From Anabaena minutissima FACHB-250 (GTDB lineage Bacteria; Cyanobacteriota; Cyanobacteriia; Cyanobacteriales; Nostocaceae): a stretch of DNA of 64,000 nt. The stretch is from positions 248,001-312,000 of the forward strand of contig NZ_JACJRG010000001.1 in the NCBI RefSeq assembly GCF_014697125.1. Direction: 5' to 3'. Below are positions 1 through 7,984 of this stretch, piece by piece (positions within the stretch are counted from its first letter, which is position 1; each line of letters begins with the position of its first letter). The notes below the pieces were generated by a model, which did not search any database, was not told the origin of the DNA, and saw only the letters and a program-made list of their open reading frames with translations. A program made the translations under genes and the position numbers.

Positions 1-83
1 GATAACAGCCAAACATTCAGAGCGACAATAGGGCCACTCAGACCATAGAATAATAGACTTTGAAGGTATGCCGAACGGCGCAT
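1..83 (-). CDS. N-terminal fragment of a membrane protein, probably AI-2E/PerM-type transporter
   Basis: The gene runs off the left edge. On the minus strand an ATG at 81-83 opens a frame beginning MRRSAYLQSLLFYGLSG and continuing into hydrophobic sequence, as at the first membrane segment of a polytopic protein. A TTG at codon -3 is an alternative start; an AGGAG lies about 12 nt upstream of it. The opening resembles cyanobacterial AI-2E family permeases, but only 27 residues are visible, so the family is an inference. It is divergent from pdxH. Confidence 0.45.
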   Translation of the reverse strand, partial: MRRSAYLQSLLFYGLSGPIVALNVWLL

Positions 84-128
84 CTGACGCAATCGATTTT
101 ACTACTCCTATAGTCAATAAATATTTGT

Positions 129-162
129 TACCTGTCACCTGTCACCTGTCACCTGTCCCCAG
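129..162. repeat. STRR heptamer block, CACCTGT type
   Basis: About four copies of the heptamer CACCTGT in tandem, between the partial membrane-protein gene and pdxH. Short tandemly repeated repetitive sequences of this kind are typical of heterocystous cyanobacteria. Confidence 0.85.
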
Positions 163-192
163 CCTTTTTAAATAATAAGGAAATAAATTAAG

Positions 193-843
193 ATGGATAA
201 AACCATAGCCGACCTTCGCAAAGACTATACATTGGAAGGTTTGAGTGAAACAGAAGTTGATCCCAACCCTTTCGTACACTTTAAAAAGTGGTTTGAGCAG
301 GCACTAGCCGCCCAACTTCCAGAACCCAATGCGATGACTCTAGCCACAACTACGCCAGATGGGAAGCCATCAGCGAGAATGGTACTATTAAAAGATTTTG
401 ATGAGAGGGGTTTTGTTTTCTTCACCAACTATAACAGTCGTAAAGGACAAGAACTAGTAGCAAATCCCCAAGCAGCTTTGGTTTTCTGGTGGGCAGAACT
501 AGAACGTCAAGTCAGAATTGTAGGAAGTGTAGAGAAAGTTTCGGAAACTGAATCAGACTATTATTTTGAAAGTCGTCCTGGTAAAAGCCGTTTGGGTGCA
601 TGGGCTTCTAATCAAAGTGAAGTCATCCCCAACCGAGAAGTTTTAGAGCAACGGATGCAGGAATTTCAGAGTAAATATGAAAACCAGGAAGTCCCCCGTC
701 CCCCCCATTGGGGAGGATTTCGGTTAATTCCCACAGAAATTGAGTTTTGGCAAGGACGCTCTAGTCGTTTGCACGATCGCTTGCTTTATACTCCTTTAGA
801 AAATCAGAATCGCACTTGGAAAATTGAGCGTTTATCACCATGA
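193..843 (+). CDS. pdxH: Pyridoxamine/pyridoxine 5'-phosphate oxidase
   Basis: This FMN enzyme oxidises pyridoxamine or pyridoxine 5'-phosphate to pyridoxal 5'-phosphate, the last step of vitamin B6 coenzyme synthesis and salvage. The 216-residue length is usual for the family. Visible family marks are the [13 protein letters not shown] strand and [12 protein letters not shown] in the FMN-binding half, the central [11 protein letters not shown] strand, and the C-terminal RLHDR and WKIERLSP ending that belongs to the substrate site. An AAGGA sequence lies about 12 nt before the ATG. It stands alone, with heptamer repeats on both sides, and is divergent from the membrane protein upstream. The assignment is secure. 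Confidence 0.96.
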   Translation: MDKTIADLRKDYTLEGLSETEVDPNPFVHFKKWFEQALAAQLPEPNAMTLATTTPDGKPSARMVLLKDFDERGFVFFTNYNSRKGQELVANPQAALVFWWAELERQVRIVGSVEKVSETESDYYFESRPGKSRLGAWASNQSEVIPNREVLEQRMQEFQSKYENQEVPRPPHWGGFRLIPTEIEFWQGRSSRLHDRLLYTPLENQNRTWKIERLSP

Positions 844-844
844 G

Positions 845-975
845 AGAGTGCTGAGTAATGAGTAATGAGTAATGAGTAGGGAGTCAGCGAAACTACGGAG
901 GTTGATTTTATCTGTCTAGCTGTAATGTGGCCTATCGTCAAAATACTCTAATCACTCAGCACTCAGCACTCAAAA
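845..975. repeat. STRR heptamer blocks (GAGTAAT and CACTCAG types)
   Basis: Two heptamer runs separate pdxH from the convergent DUF3153 gene: GAGTAAT-type copies at about 850-880 and CACTCAG-type copies at about 953-973. The two types are near reverse complements, so the region could fold. No gene is visible here. Confidence 0.8.
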
Positions 976-1806
976 CTATTCTGCTTTAGGTGCAAACTGT
1001 AATTTGGGATCGGGCATAAATGTGTATCTCAGATATATACCGCCCCAAACCAACAAGATAATGAATAAGCCACCAATTCCTAAAGGACTGGGTAGCCAAA
1101 AGACTACTTCTATATGGTTCAGTTCACCGGGTTGGAGTTGCCATACTAATTGCTTGCCTTTTTTCTCTGGTTTGACAGCATTTTCAGCGACTGGAATACT
1201 TTTAGCACCCCAAGGAGTGTTTAAGGCAAATTCTAAATTGAGAATAGAACCCGCATCGGCTAAGACATTACCTTTACTAGCAATTAAAGCTAGCGATCGC
1301 AAGTCTAAATCGTAAATTAATTTATTCCGTACTACTAATAAAAAATTATTCTGGAATAAAAGTAAATTAGACTCAATTTTTGGTAGTTCTGAATTAGCCT
1401 CTGTTGTGTCAGATTCTGTTGTTTCCTGGTTATGAGAATTAAAAAAATCATTAAATTTGGTTTGCAATTCTCTACCATTACTAAAAGGAATTGTCACCAC
1501 TACTTCTTCTCTAGAAATACGCCTGGCTTGACCTTCTAGCTTGCGAGCGCGGTTTTCTATACTGTTTAACCATTCATAAACATAATCACCGCTAAAACTA
1601 GTCAATCTTTCTTCTAACCTAATATGCTGTACCAGTTCCCCACTATTAGAGTTATTAAAATTCACTCCCACATCGTACTGAACACAACCAGACAATAGCA
1701 GTGATATCAACAATACCAAAGGCAGAATCTTGCGACCCACTAATTTAAATGGTCTACTTAACACTGTTAAACTAGTTCTCAAAATAGAATAATTCATTAA
1801 ATCCAC
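976..1806 (-). CDS. DUF3153-type lipoprotein with C-terminal membrane anchor
   Basis: A 276-residue envelope protein of unknown function, conserved in cyanobacteria. A hydrophobic stretch at about 27-40 ends in LSGC, a lipobox with Cys41 as the likely lipidated residue, so a start slightly downstream of the first ATG is possible. The middle is polar (about 45-240). A second hydrophobic segment at about 243-262 is followed by a short charged tail. The layout matches cyanobacterial DUF3153 proteins; no catalytic motif is seen. It is convergent with pdxH and its 5' side faces a palindromic repeat. The family call is by resemblance. Confidence 0.7.
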   Translation of the reverse strand: MDLMNYSILRTSLTVLSRPFKLVGRKILPLVLLISLLLSGCVQYDVGVNFNNSNSGELVQHIRLEERLTSFSGDYVYEWLNSIENRARKLEGQARRISREEVVVTIPFSNGRELQTKFNDFFNSHNQETTESDTTEANSELPKIESNLLLFQNNFLLVVRNKLIYDLDLRSLALIASKGNVLADAGSILNLEFALNTPWGAKSIPVAENAVKPEKKGKQLVWQLQPGELNHIEVVFWLPSPLGIGGLFIILLVWGGIYLRYTFMPDPKLQFAPKAE

Positions 1807-1861
1807 TCCTCTAAAAAGTTAAATAAATTCACCTAGCTTGAACATAAAGGCTATATTTCTC

Positions 1862-1960
1862 CGTGTCTCTGTGTCTCTGTGGTTAAAAATATCTTAATTT
1901 CACCACAGAGGCACAGAGACAAGAATACAATTCTTTTGACTTTTGATTTTTGACTTTTGA
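1862..1960. repeat. Palindromic repeat (GTCTCTGTG...CACAGAGAC) plus TTTTGACT heptads
   Basis: Arms made of GTGTCTCTGTG-type sequence (about 1862-1882) face a complementary CCACAGAGGCACAGAGAC arm (about 1903-1921), giving a long imperfect hairpin. TTTTGACT-type short repeats follow at about 1936-1965. Such elements are dispersed in Nostoc genomes; no coding content is seen. Confidence 0.7.
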
Positions 1961-1998
1961 CTTCTGCCTTGCGGCACTAGCCCCTGTTCTGCTAAGTC

Positions 1999-2523
1999 CT
2001 AAAATCCTTGCCAAACCAAGTAAGAAATAGTCAACCCAATGGCAATTAATGCTACCCAGATAAAGCGATTATCTTTAGTATTAACTTGACTAAGATCCAC
2101 AAGTTCCTTTTCGGCTGGTGCTTTGCGTTGAGAAGATTGGCGAGGTTTGGGAGGTATAAGGATTTTCGATTCATTATCAGATAGTGCGCCTAAATCAGGA
2201 ATCTCGGTCATCCAATTACTCGGTCTTTTCAGCTTTGGTGCTTGCAGGATATATACTAACTGGCGTGCTTGATCACGGGTTTCTGAGTGGGGATGACGAC
2301 GGAGTTCTTGGCAAAGCGCGATCGCATCTTCTGTTCTTCCAGCTGCTTCATAGGCTGTGACTAACCAAATACCTACTTCACCCCCCAAACGAGAGTTACG
2401 TTCCAATAAATCCTTTGCTTTTTCCAGATTCTCTACAGATTCTCGATATTTGCCATTTTCAAAGGCAATTTTACCTGCTTGATATCTAGTTCTCGCTAGT
2501 TCTAAAGTTTCTGTATTCACCAC
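1999..2523 (-). CDS. Small TPR-like protein with C-terminal membrane anchor
   Basis: 174 residues. Residues about 1-95 are helical, with two TPR-like helix pairs (ARTRYQAGKIAFENGKYRES and the pair around LVTAYEAAGRTEDAIAL). A polar, proline- and lysine-containing linker follows, and then a hydrophobic segment at about 152-171 with only two residues after it. This is the topology of a tail-anchored adaptor displaying a TPR domain in the cytoplasm. The partner is unknown. It lies downstream of argB on the same strand, separated by about 90 nt of repeat-like sequence, so co-transcription is possible. Confidence 0.7.
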   Translation of the reverse strand: MVNTETLELARTRYQAGKIAFENGKYRESVENLEKAKDLLERNSRLGGEVGIWLVTAYEAAGRTEDAIALCQELRRHPHSETRDQARQLVYILQAPKLKRPSNWMTEIPDLGALSDNESKILIPPKPRQSSQRKAPAEKELVDLSQVNTKDNRFIWVALIAIGLTISYLVWQGF

Positions 2524-2617
2524 TGTTTACCAACCAATCAGCACTCTTTTTATTTTGCCAAGCTTTGAGCATTGAGAATGGGGCATTGGGCATATAAATA
2601 ACTTCTGCTTCCTCTCT

Positions 2618-3508
2618 TCAACTAAACTGAGAACCTAAAATCATCGTCCCAATACCAACATCGGTGAAAATTTCCAGTAATAGGGCGTGGGGAATACGTC
2701 CGTCGATGATGTGGGCTGCACGTACCCCTTGGGCAAGCGATCGCACGCAACAATTAACTTTGGGGATCATCCCCCCACTGACTGCACCACTCACAATCAA
2801 TTCCCGCGCTTCCCGAATATCTACTTTCGGAATCAAGGTCGAGGGGTCTTTATAATCTTTTAAAATCCCTCTGGTGTCAGTCAATAAAATCAACTTTTCT
2901 GCCCCTAAAGCGGCGGCGATTTCTCCGGCGATGGTATCGGCGTTAATGTTATAAGCTTGTCCCGACTCATCAGCCGCAACGCTTGATACTACGGGAATAT
3001 AGCCATTACTAGAAAGGGTTTCTAAAATTTTGATATTAACGTTACTAACTTCCCCCACGAAGCCAATACCTTCTTGACCTTGGGGACGGGCAGTAATCAA
3101 GTTACCATCTTTACCACACAGCCCCACGGCCAAACCGCCAGCTTGGTTAATTAACTCAACAATTTCTTTATTAACTCGACCTACCAGCACCATTTCCACA
3201 ACATCCATTGTGGCGGCATCTGTGACACGTAGACCATTTTTAAATTGTGGTTCGATGCCCAGTTTATCTAACCAACTGTTAATTTCTGGGCCGCCACCGT
3301 GGACTAAGATTGGCCGCAAGCCGACGCAAGATAAAAAGACAATATCGCGGATAACTTGGCTTTTTAGGGTGCTATCTTTCATGGCAGCACCACCATATTT
3401 AACAACAACGGTGCGTCCGGCGAATTGTTGAATATAAGGTAGTGCTTCGCTGAGAACACGCACCCGCGTAGCTTCAGTTTGCCTGATGTACTCAGTATCG
3501 TTAACCAT
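2618..3508 (-). CDS. argB: Acetylglutamate kinase
   Basis: ArgB phosphorylates N-acetylglutamate in the second step of arginine synthesis. The 296-residue length is normal. Family motifs are clear: the nucleotide-site VVKYGGAAM near residue 35, LVHGGGPEI near 70, and the C-terminal GGMIPKV, which precedes the arginine-responsive end of inhibitable enzymes. In cyanobacteria this enzyme is relieved of arginine inhibition by binding the PII protein GlnB, linking it to nitrogen status; that is family knowledge and is not visible here. The neighbour downstream is the TPR-anchor gene; aroK lies upstream across a repeat block. Confidence 0.97.
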   Translation of the reverse strand: MVNDTEYIRQTEATRVRVLSEALPYIQQFAGRTVVVKYGGAAMKDSTLKSQVIRDIVFLSCVGLRPILVHGGGPEINSWLDKLGIEPQFKNGLRVTDAATMDVVEMVLVGRVNKEIVELINQAGGLAVGLCGKDGNLITARPQGQEGIGFVGEVSNVNIKILETLSSNGYIPVVSSVAADESGQAYNINADTIAGEIAAALGAEKLILLTDTRGILKDYKDPSTLIPKVDIREARELIVSGAVSGGMIPKVNCCVRSLAQGVRAAHIIDGRIPHALLLEIFTDVGIGTMILGSQFS

Positions 3509-3596
3509 TGTGAACAGGAGTTGAGACTTACATATTTATGCAAGTCAGTGTAGAAGAATTTTTACTTAGTCACAATCTCTTATTACATATCTTTGG

Positions 3597-3640
3597 GGAC
3601 AGGTGATAGGTGACAGGGGACAGGTGACAGAGTAGACAAG
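3597..3640. repeat. STRR heptamer block, GGTGACA/GGGACAG type
   Basis: Degenerate heptamers (GACAGGTGATAGGTGACAGG and similar) between argB and aroK. They are the reverse complement of the CACCTGT type found near pdxH and surE. Confidence 0.75.
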
Positions 3641-3665
3641 GTAGAGAGTAACTCATGCCCAATCA

Positions 3666-4217
3666 CTAATGACCATTCACTGTTGACTTTTTTAACACAC
3701 TAGGAATTGCCGCCATTATTTTGTCAGCAATTTGTTCTGGTGTTTCTCCTTCTATTACAGAAATTCGCAGATCAGCTTGGGCGTACAGTGGTGTACGTTG
3801 TTCGAGGAGCGATCGCAGTTTGCCTTGGGGATCAGCATCTTGCAGTAGTGGTCTTGTGGTATCCTCCGCTAACCGGGTATAAAGCAACTCAACTGGCACA
3901 TCTAGCCACACAATTAAACCGTGATGTAAATAACCCCAGTTTTCTCGCTTTAAAACAATACCCCCACCTGTAGCAACAGTTAGCTTGGTATAGGCACACA
4001 CTTGGCCTAACACATCACTTTCCAACTGGCGAAATGCTGCTTCTCCTTCCTCTGCAAATATTTGGTTAATAGATTTTTTTGCAGACTGGGCAATTACACT
4101 ATCAGTATCAATAAATCCATAACCTAATTGCTTGGCAAGTAATTGACCTACCGTGGTTTTACCAGCCCCCATCATCCCGATTAGATATAGATTGACCCCT
4201 TGTAACAAACTACTCAC
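3666..4217 (-). CDS. aroK: Shikimate kinase
   Basis: Phosphorylates shikimate at the 3-hydroxyl in the pathway to chorismate and aromatic amino acids. 183 residues, with the P-loop GMMGAGKTTVG at about 14-24, the shikimate-binding DTDSVI pair just after it, FRQLE near 63, TGGG near 83, and a lid arginine in DTTRPLL. The ATG lies only 6 nt after the stop codon of the STAND NTPase gene upstream on the same strand, so the two are probably co-transcribed and perhaps translationally coupled, an unexpected pairing for a housekeeping enzyme. Confidence 0.96.
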   Translation of the reverse strand: MSSLLQGVNLYLIGMMGAGKTTVGQLLAKQLGYGFIDTDSVIAQSAKKSINQIFAEEGEAAFRQLESDVLGQVCAYTKLTVATGGGIVLKRENWGYLHHGLIVWLDVPVELLYTRLAEDTTRPLLQDADPQGKLRSLLEQRTPLYAQADLRISVIEGETPEQIADKIMAAIPSVLKKSTVNGH

Positions 4218-4223
4218 GCTACT

Positions 4224-5825
4224 TTAAAACTCCGTTTTCAGACGACTTTCTCGTGTATGGTTTTGGCGGCGTGCTGTCAACATGGTCTGCATTAATAAGC
4301 AGTCTTCTTGTTCGGCACTTAATTTAAAATTTTCCTCCATTATTCGCTCAATTGTATACTCAATTAATATGGGAGTTTGAGCAAATTTCCCTGCTTGCTG
4401 TTCAATCAGAGAACGCTTTTGTAATAAATCTACTGCTTCTAGGATTAATCTTTGCGATAGTCGTGGCGATAATCCTGGTATGATATTTTCTTGTAACTGA
4501 CTTACTGAAATAAAATCTTGATTGATAGCTAGCCAATACAGCACATTTTTTTCTATCGGCGATAGGCGATTAAATTGTTGATCTAAAATTAAGCGCATAT
4601 CTCCGAATACAACAGTACCCTGGTTCAGAAATTCTGCAATGTTGCCACCAAATAATTCTTGAGTAGCTGTGGCTACTAGTTGTAAGAATAAGGGATTACC
4701 TCCATACCAATCAAGTAATATTTGCGATTCTTTCTCTGGAAGTTCACTCAACCCTTTACCTTGGAGAATTGACAGGCTTTCTTTTTTACCTAGCCCCATG
4801 ATTTTCCAGCAGCGAATAGGTAATTTTTCACCTTCTAAAACTGCAATTTCTGGTGTTTTCTCTCGACTAGTCAAGACGAAACAGCTTTGATGTTGTGATT
4901 CTCCTATTCGGCGAATTAATTCTTGATAAATCTCATGTCCTGGATGGTATTTAATTGGCGATAAAAGAGAAGTAATTGCCGAATCATCTTGACTAAAATT
5001 ACTGTTTTGTGTGTATTTATTTTGACTCGCTAAAACTGAATCAAAATTATCCAACACAATTAAACAACGAGCAGAACGCAAACAATCTATCAGTTGTGAA
5101 AGTTTATGTTCTACTGTATCGGCAATTTTATACTCTAGGTTTGGGGATAAAGCAGTAATAAGTTCATCTAATATCTGCTCTAGGGTAGGTGCAAGACGTA
5201 GCGATCGCCAGATAATATACTCGAAGTCTTGTTGCATCTCTTGGGCTAGTTTAACAGAAAAAGCTGTTTTCCCTATTCCAGCCATGCCCAAGATTAGCAC
5301 TAGCCGACAATGGTCTTGTAAAATCCACTGTTTAATTTTTGTTAGTTCTGTCGTTCTCCCCTGAAAATTACTAACATCAATCGCTGCACCCCAATTAATG
5401 AGAGGTGTCGATTTAGTTTTAACTAAGTTAGTTTCTAGTTCTTTTAGACTTTTTTTATTGCTGCTAAATGGTTGTAATAACAACCTATCTTTTTTGTATC
5501 CTGCTTTTTCTAACAAATAAGTGACACGACTCCAATTCTTGACTTTGATTGAGTATCCTGCTTGCGTACTCAACATTTCTTCTATATATTTATACAGCCC
5601 GTTAGACAAATAAACTCTGACTGTACTACTACTCCGACTTTGATAAACTACACTAGCAATTTCTGCGGGGCTACATCCACATAATAATCCTCTAAGGAAT
5701 TTCTTTTCTACGGGAGTAAGAGCCTTACCTTTATTGGATGCTAAATCTATGTATAATTTTTCTAACTCCCAATTATTTGTTGCCTCTAGAAATTCCTCTA
5801 TTTGATTGGAATTAAATGTTGTCAT
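4224..5825 (-). CDS. STAND-type NTPase (NB-ARC-like) with vMAP-like N-terminal helix-turn-helix
   Basis: 533 residues. Residues about 15-85 form a helical domain with an HTH-like segment (LTPVEKKFLRGLLCGCSPAE) like the N-terminal domain of cyanobacterial vWA-MoxR-associated proteins. After a linker, FQGRTTEL near 155 is the motif that precedes NB-ARC domains. The P-loop GMAGIGKT is at 180-187 and a Walker B strand, CLIVLDNFD, lies near 255-263, with LTSREK further on. The rest is helical up to about 500. No WD40, TPR or effector domain follows, so it is short for a STAND protein. Such proteins serve as ATP-dependent signalling or regulatory switches. The ligand and output are unknown. It ends 6 nt before aroK. 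Confidence 0.8.
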   Translation of the reverse strand: MTTFNSNQIEEFLEATNNWELEKLYIDLASNKGKALTPVEKKFLRGLLCGCSPAEIASVVYQSRSSSTVRVYLSNGLYKYIEEMLSTQAGYSIKVKNWSRVTYLLEKAGYKKDRLLLQPFSSNKKSLKELETNLVKTKSTPLINWGAAIDVSNFQGRTTELTKIKQWILQDHCRLVLILGMAGIGKTAFSVKLAQEMQQDFEYIIWRSLRLAPTLEQILDELITALSPNLEYKIADTVEHKLSQLIDCLRSARCLIVLDNFDSVLASQNKYTQNSNFSQDDSAITSLLSPIKYHPGHEIYQELIRRIGESQHQSCFVLTSREKTPEIAVLEGEKLPIRCWKIMGLGKKESLSILQGKGLSELPEKESQILLDWYGGNPLFLQLVATATQELFGGNIAEFLNQGTVVFGDMRLILDQQFNRLSPIEKNVLYWLAINQDFISVSQLQENIIPGLSPRLSQRLILEAVDLLQKRSLIEQQAGKFAQTPILIEYTIERIMEENFKLSAEQEDCLLMQTMLTARRQNHTRESRLKTEF

Positions 5826-6269
5826 TACTGGTTTATATGTATTTAATGTAACCTTGGCAATATATTAGCGATTCTTCTATAAAGTCAGAATAAATCACAG
5901 ATAAATTTATAACGAATTTCCTAACTTTTGTTAGGTGACTATCCAGTGATTAATTAGATATGGTTAGGCTTAATGGAAAATTTATATAGCTTGTCTGAAA
6001 CTTTAAGTGAAACAGTTTCGTCAATCTTGACTATGATTACTCTATCTTTTCACCGAATGTTTCACTGGTGCATATTACTGAGTCATATAAGGCACGATAA
6101 GAGAATTGTTAACTCTAATAAGGACAGCAGATCAAAGTGTAAAAAATGACTAATTTTGCATAATTATTAATCGGCTTGATTAATTCACAGGTTGGGGCTT
6201 AAAGAATACTGCATATTTCCCGATCATTAGCCCAAATCTATTAATGTGGTGTGTAATGAGGCATCAACC
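5826..6269. other. Intergenic region between divergent genes
   Basis: About 440 AT-rich bases between the NTPase gene (minus) and the small conserved gene (plus), so promoters for both should lie here. A small hairpin is at 5920-5935 (CCTAAC/GTTAGG). A GAAAC/GTTTC pair lies near 6010-6018 and a further GTTTCAC copy near 6059. No open frame of note and no recognised RNA. Confidence 0.5.
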
Positions 6270-6494
6270 ATGACTCGAATTCGTGACGTTGTGCAACAGG
6301 CTTTAGTAACTGGCTATCTGACGGTTGAAGCAGAAAATCAATTACGTTATTTATTAACTACTCAGTATGATTTAGAAGATTTAAACGCCTTCATGACTTT
6401 ACAAGAAGCAGCCATGAACGGCAATGTCAAGCAAGAATCCCGTGAACAGTGTAGAAAAGAGAGGAGACAATGGGGAGTAGAGAGTAGGGTTTGA
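6270..6494 (+). CDS. Small conserved cyanobacterial protein
   Basis: 74 residues from the ATG at 6270; an in-frame GTG at 6246 would add eight residues, but the sequence from MTRIRDVV onward is the part that looks conserved. It is soluble and helical, with no signal or membrane segment: an N-terminal LTVEAENQLRYLL helix, then YDLEDLNAFMTLQEAAMNG, and a basic, glutamine-rich tail. The sequence resembles short cyanobacterial proteins of unknown function. It is convergent with the LapA-like gene, with a gap of 36 nt. Confidence 0.7.
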   Translation: MTRIRDVVQQALVTGYLTVEAENQLRYLLTTQYDLEDLNAFMTLQEAAMNGNVKQESREQCRKERRQWGVESRV

Positions 6495-6530
6495 CACTCT
6501 CCGGGCTAAATCCACGGAGATTCTCCTCAT

Positions 6531-7247
6531 CTACCTACGAGGTTTATCATCTTCAGAATCATCATCTTCAAAGAAACTCCAGTCCTCATCCTCCTCATTG
6601 TCGGCATTGTTAGATGGTGGCTGATTTGGTGCTTGGTAAGGCGGAATGATGACTCGGTAATCAGCATCGTAAACTGATTCAGACTTACCTGCGGCGGTAT
6701 TTTTTGGCTCACGGTAACTATAGGAATAGGTAGAACCAGAGCGAGAACCCGTTTTGCTTTGTTGTGGGCGTTCGTAATTAGTAGAGTCTTGAACTGGCTC
6801 ACTTTGAGAACTAGACTTAGGTTCTGGGGGTGACTGTTGATCAAAATTCCAGTCATCATCTGCACTGTTCTTTTCCCAATCATCAAATTCGTCGTCAAAT
6901 GTCTCTTTCCTGGTGGACTCTGCTTGGCTTTTTGGTGGTGGAGTGTATGGCGCAGATGTAAATTCTTCTCGACTCTTAGCTTTGCTACGCCTAGAAGTTG
7001 TATTTGATGAGGAAGGAATTTGGCGTGGCTCGAAATAATTAGATAATTTATACAAACTAGTAATTAATAGAGATGTACCAGCACCAGCAGCCGTGCTAAA
7101 CAAAATCCACATTGCCAAGGGTAATGGCTGGCTTCGCATACCTAAAAAGACTAGCGATAGCACAGGCGACCAATTTTGAACTAACAATAGTGTTAGTCCG
7201 CCCATGATTGCTATTAACAGAATTAAACGAATTACAGCCATAAACAA
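6531..7247 (-). CDS. LapA-domain (DUF1049-like) membrane protein with long acidic tail
   Basis: 238 residues. Two hydrophobic segments at about 4-24 and 42-64 flank the short LVQNWSPVLSLVFLGMRSQPLPLAMWI region, the pattern of LapA/DUF1049 proteins. The remainder (about 70-238) is low-complexity, rich in Ser, Pro, Gln, Asp and Glu, ending in an Asp/Glu run and a basic PRR. It probably sits in the inner membrane with a disordered cytoplasmic tail. In other bacteria LapA-type proteins work with TPR partners in envelope homeostasis; whether that applies here is unknown. Confidence 0.7.
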   Translation of the reverse strand: MFMAVIRLILLIAIMGGLTLLLVQNWSPVLSLVFLGMRSQPLPLAMWILFSTAAGAGTSLLITSLYKLSNYFEPRQIPSSSNTTSRRSKAKSREEFTSAPYTPPPKSQAESTRKETFDDEFDDWEKNSADDDWNFDQQSPPEPKSSSQSEPVQDSTNYERPQQSKTGSRSGSTYSYSYREPKNTAAGKSESVYDADYRVIIPPYQAPNQPPSNNADNEEDEDWSFFEDDDSEDDKPRR

Positions 7248-7335
7248 GGGGACTGGGGACTGGGGAAAAGAAAGCAGGGGAGCAGGGAGCAGGAGAAAAA
7301 AATTCAGGACTCAGCACTCAGCACTCAGCACTCTT
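7248..7335. repeat. STRR blocks: GGGGACT and CAGCACT heptamers
   Basis: GGGGACT and AGCAGGG-like repeats at about 7250-7295 are followed by three CAGCACT heptamers at about 7312-7333, filling the gap between ubiX and the LapA-like gene. Confidence 0.8.
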
Positions 7336-7346
7336 TTACTTTTAAC

Positions 7347-7967
7347 TTATTTGTTGCCTTCCCAACGTTGAATAGGTATGCAATCAATATCTAGTTGATC
7401 TAAAACACGAGCAACTACAAAATCAATTAAGTCCTCGACGGTTTGAGGGTTGTGATACCAAGCTGGAATAGCTGGGACAATGCGGACTCCAGCCTCTGCT
7501 AAAGTTGTTAAATTTCGCAGGTGAATTAGGCTAAAGGGAGTTTCACGAGGGACGACAATTAACTTGCGTCCCTCTTTAATTTGAACATCGGCGGCTCGTT
7601 CTAGCAAGTCGGTACTCAAACCGCCAGCTAACTTGGCGACGGTACTCATGCTGCAAGGAATGACAATCATCCCCAAGGTGCGAAAAGAACCACTGGCAAT
7701 ATTTGCTCCGACATTACTCCAAGGGTGACAGCGTAGCTTACCTGCAAGAGTAACTCCAGCTTGTTCACGCCAGAATTGCTCTTGCTGATTTGGGTCTGCT
7801 GGCATCCGAGTATCCTGTTCGGCTTGCCAAACCATGTAACTTGATTTAGAGGCGACTAATTCAACTTCATAGTCTGCTGCCAGCAGATATTTAAGGGCGC
7901 GAACGGCGTAAATCAGGCCAGATGCTCCTGATACGCCGATAATTAGGGGTTTGCTATGATATGTCAC
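7347..7967 (-). CDS. ubiX: Flavin prenyltransferase UbiX
   Basis: Makes prenylated FMN, the cofactor used by UbiD-type decarboxylases. 206 residues with the Rossmann-like start IIGVSGASGLIYAVRAL, the CSMSTVAKLAGG segment that lines the FMN and prenyl-phosphate site, and VVPRETPFSLIHLRNL near 140. It lies 17 nt downstream of the RNase R gene on the same strand, consistent with a short operon. In cyanobacteria a UbiD-like step is proposed for plastoquinone synthesis, which would be the likely client. Confidence 0.95.
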   Translation of the reverse strand: MTYHSKPLIIGVSGASGLIYAVRALKYLLAADYEVELVASKSSYMVWQAEQDTRMPADPNQQEQFWREQAGVTLAGKLRCHPWSNVGANIASGSFRTLGMIVIPCSMSTVAKLAGGLSTDLLERAADVQIKEGRKLIVVPRETPFSLIHLRNLTTLAEAGVRIVPAIPAWYHNPQTVEDLIDFVVARVLDQLDIDCIPIQRWEGNK

Positions 7968-7984
7968 CGGTGCTTAACAAAAAT

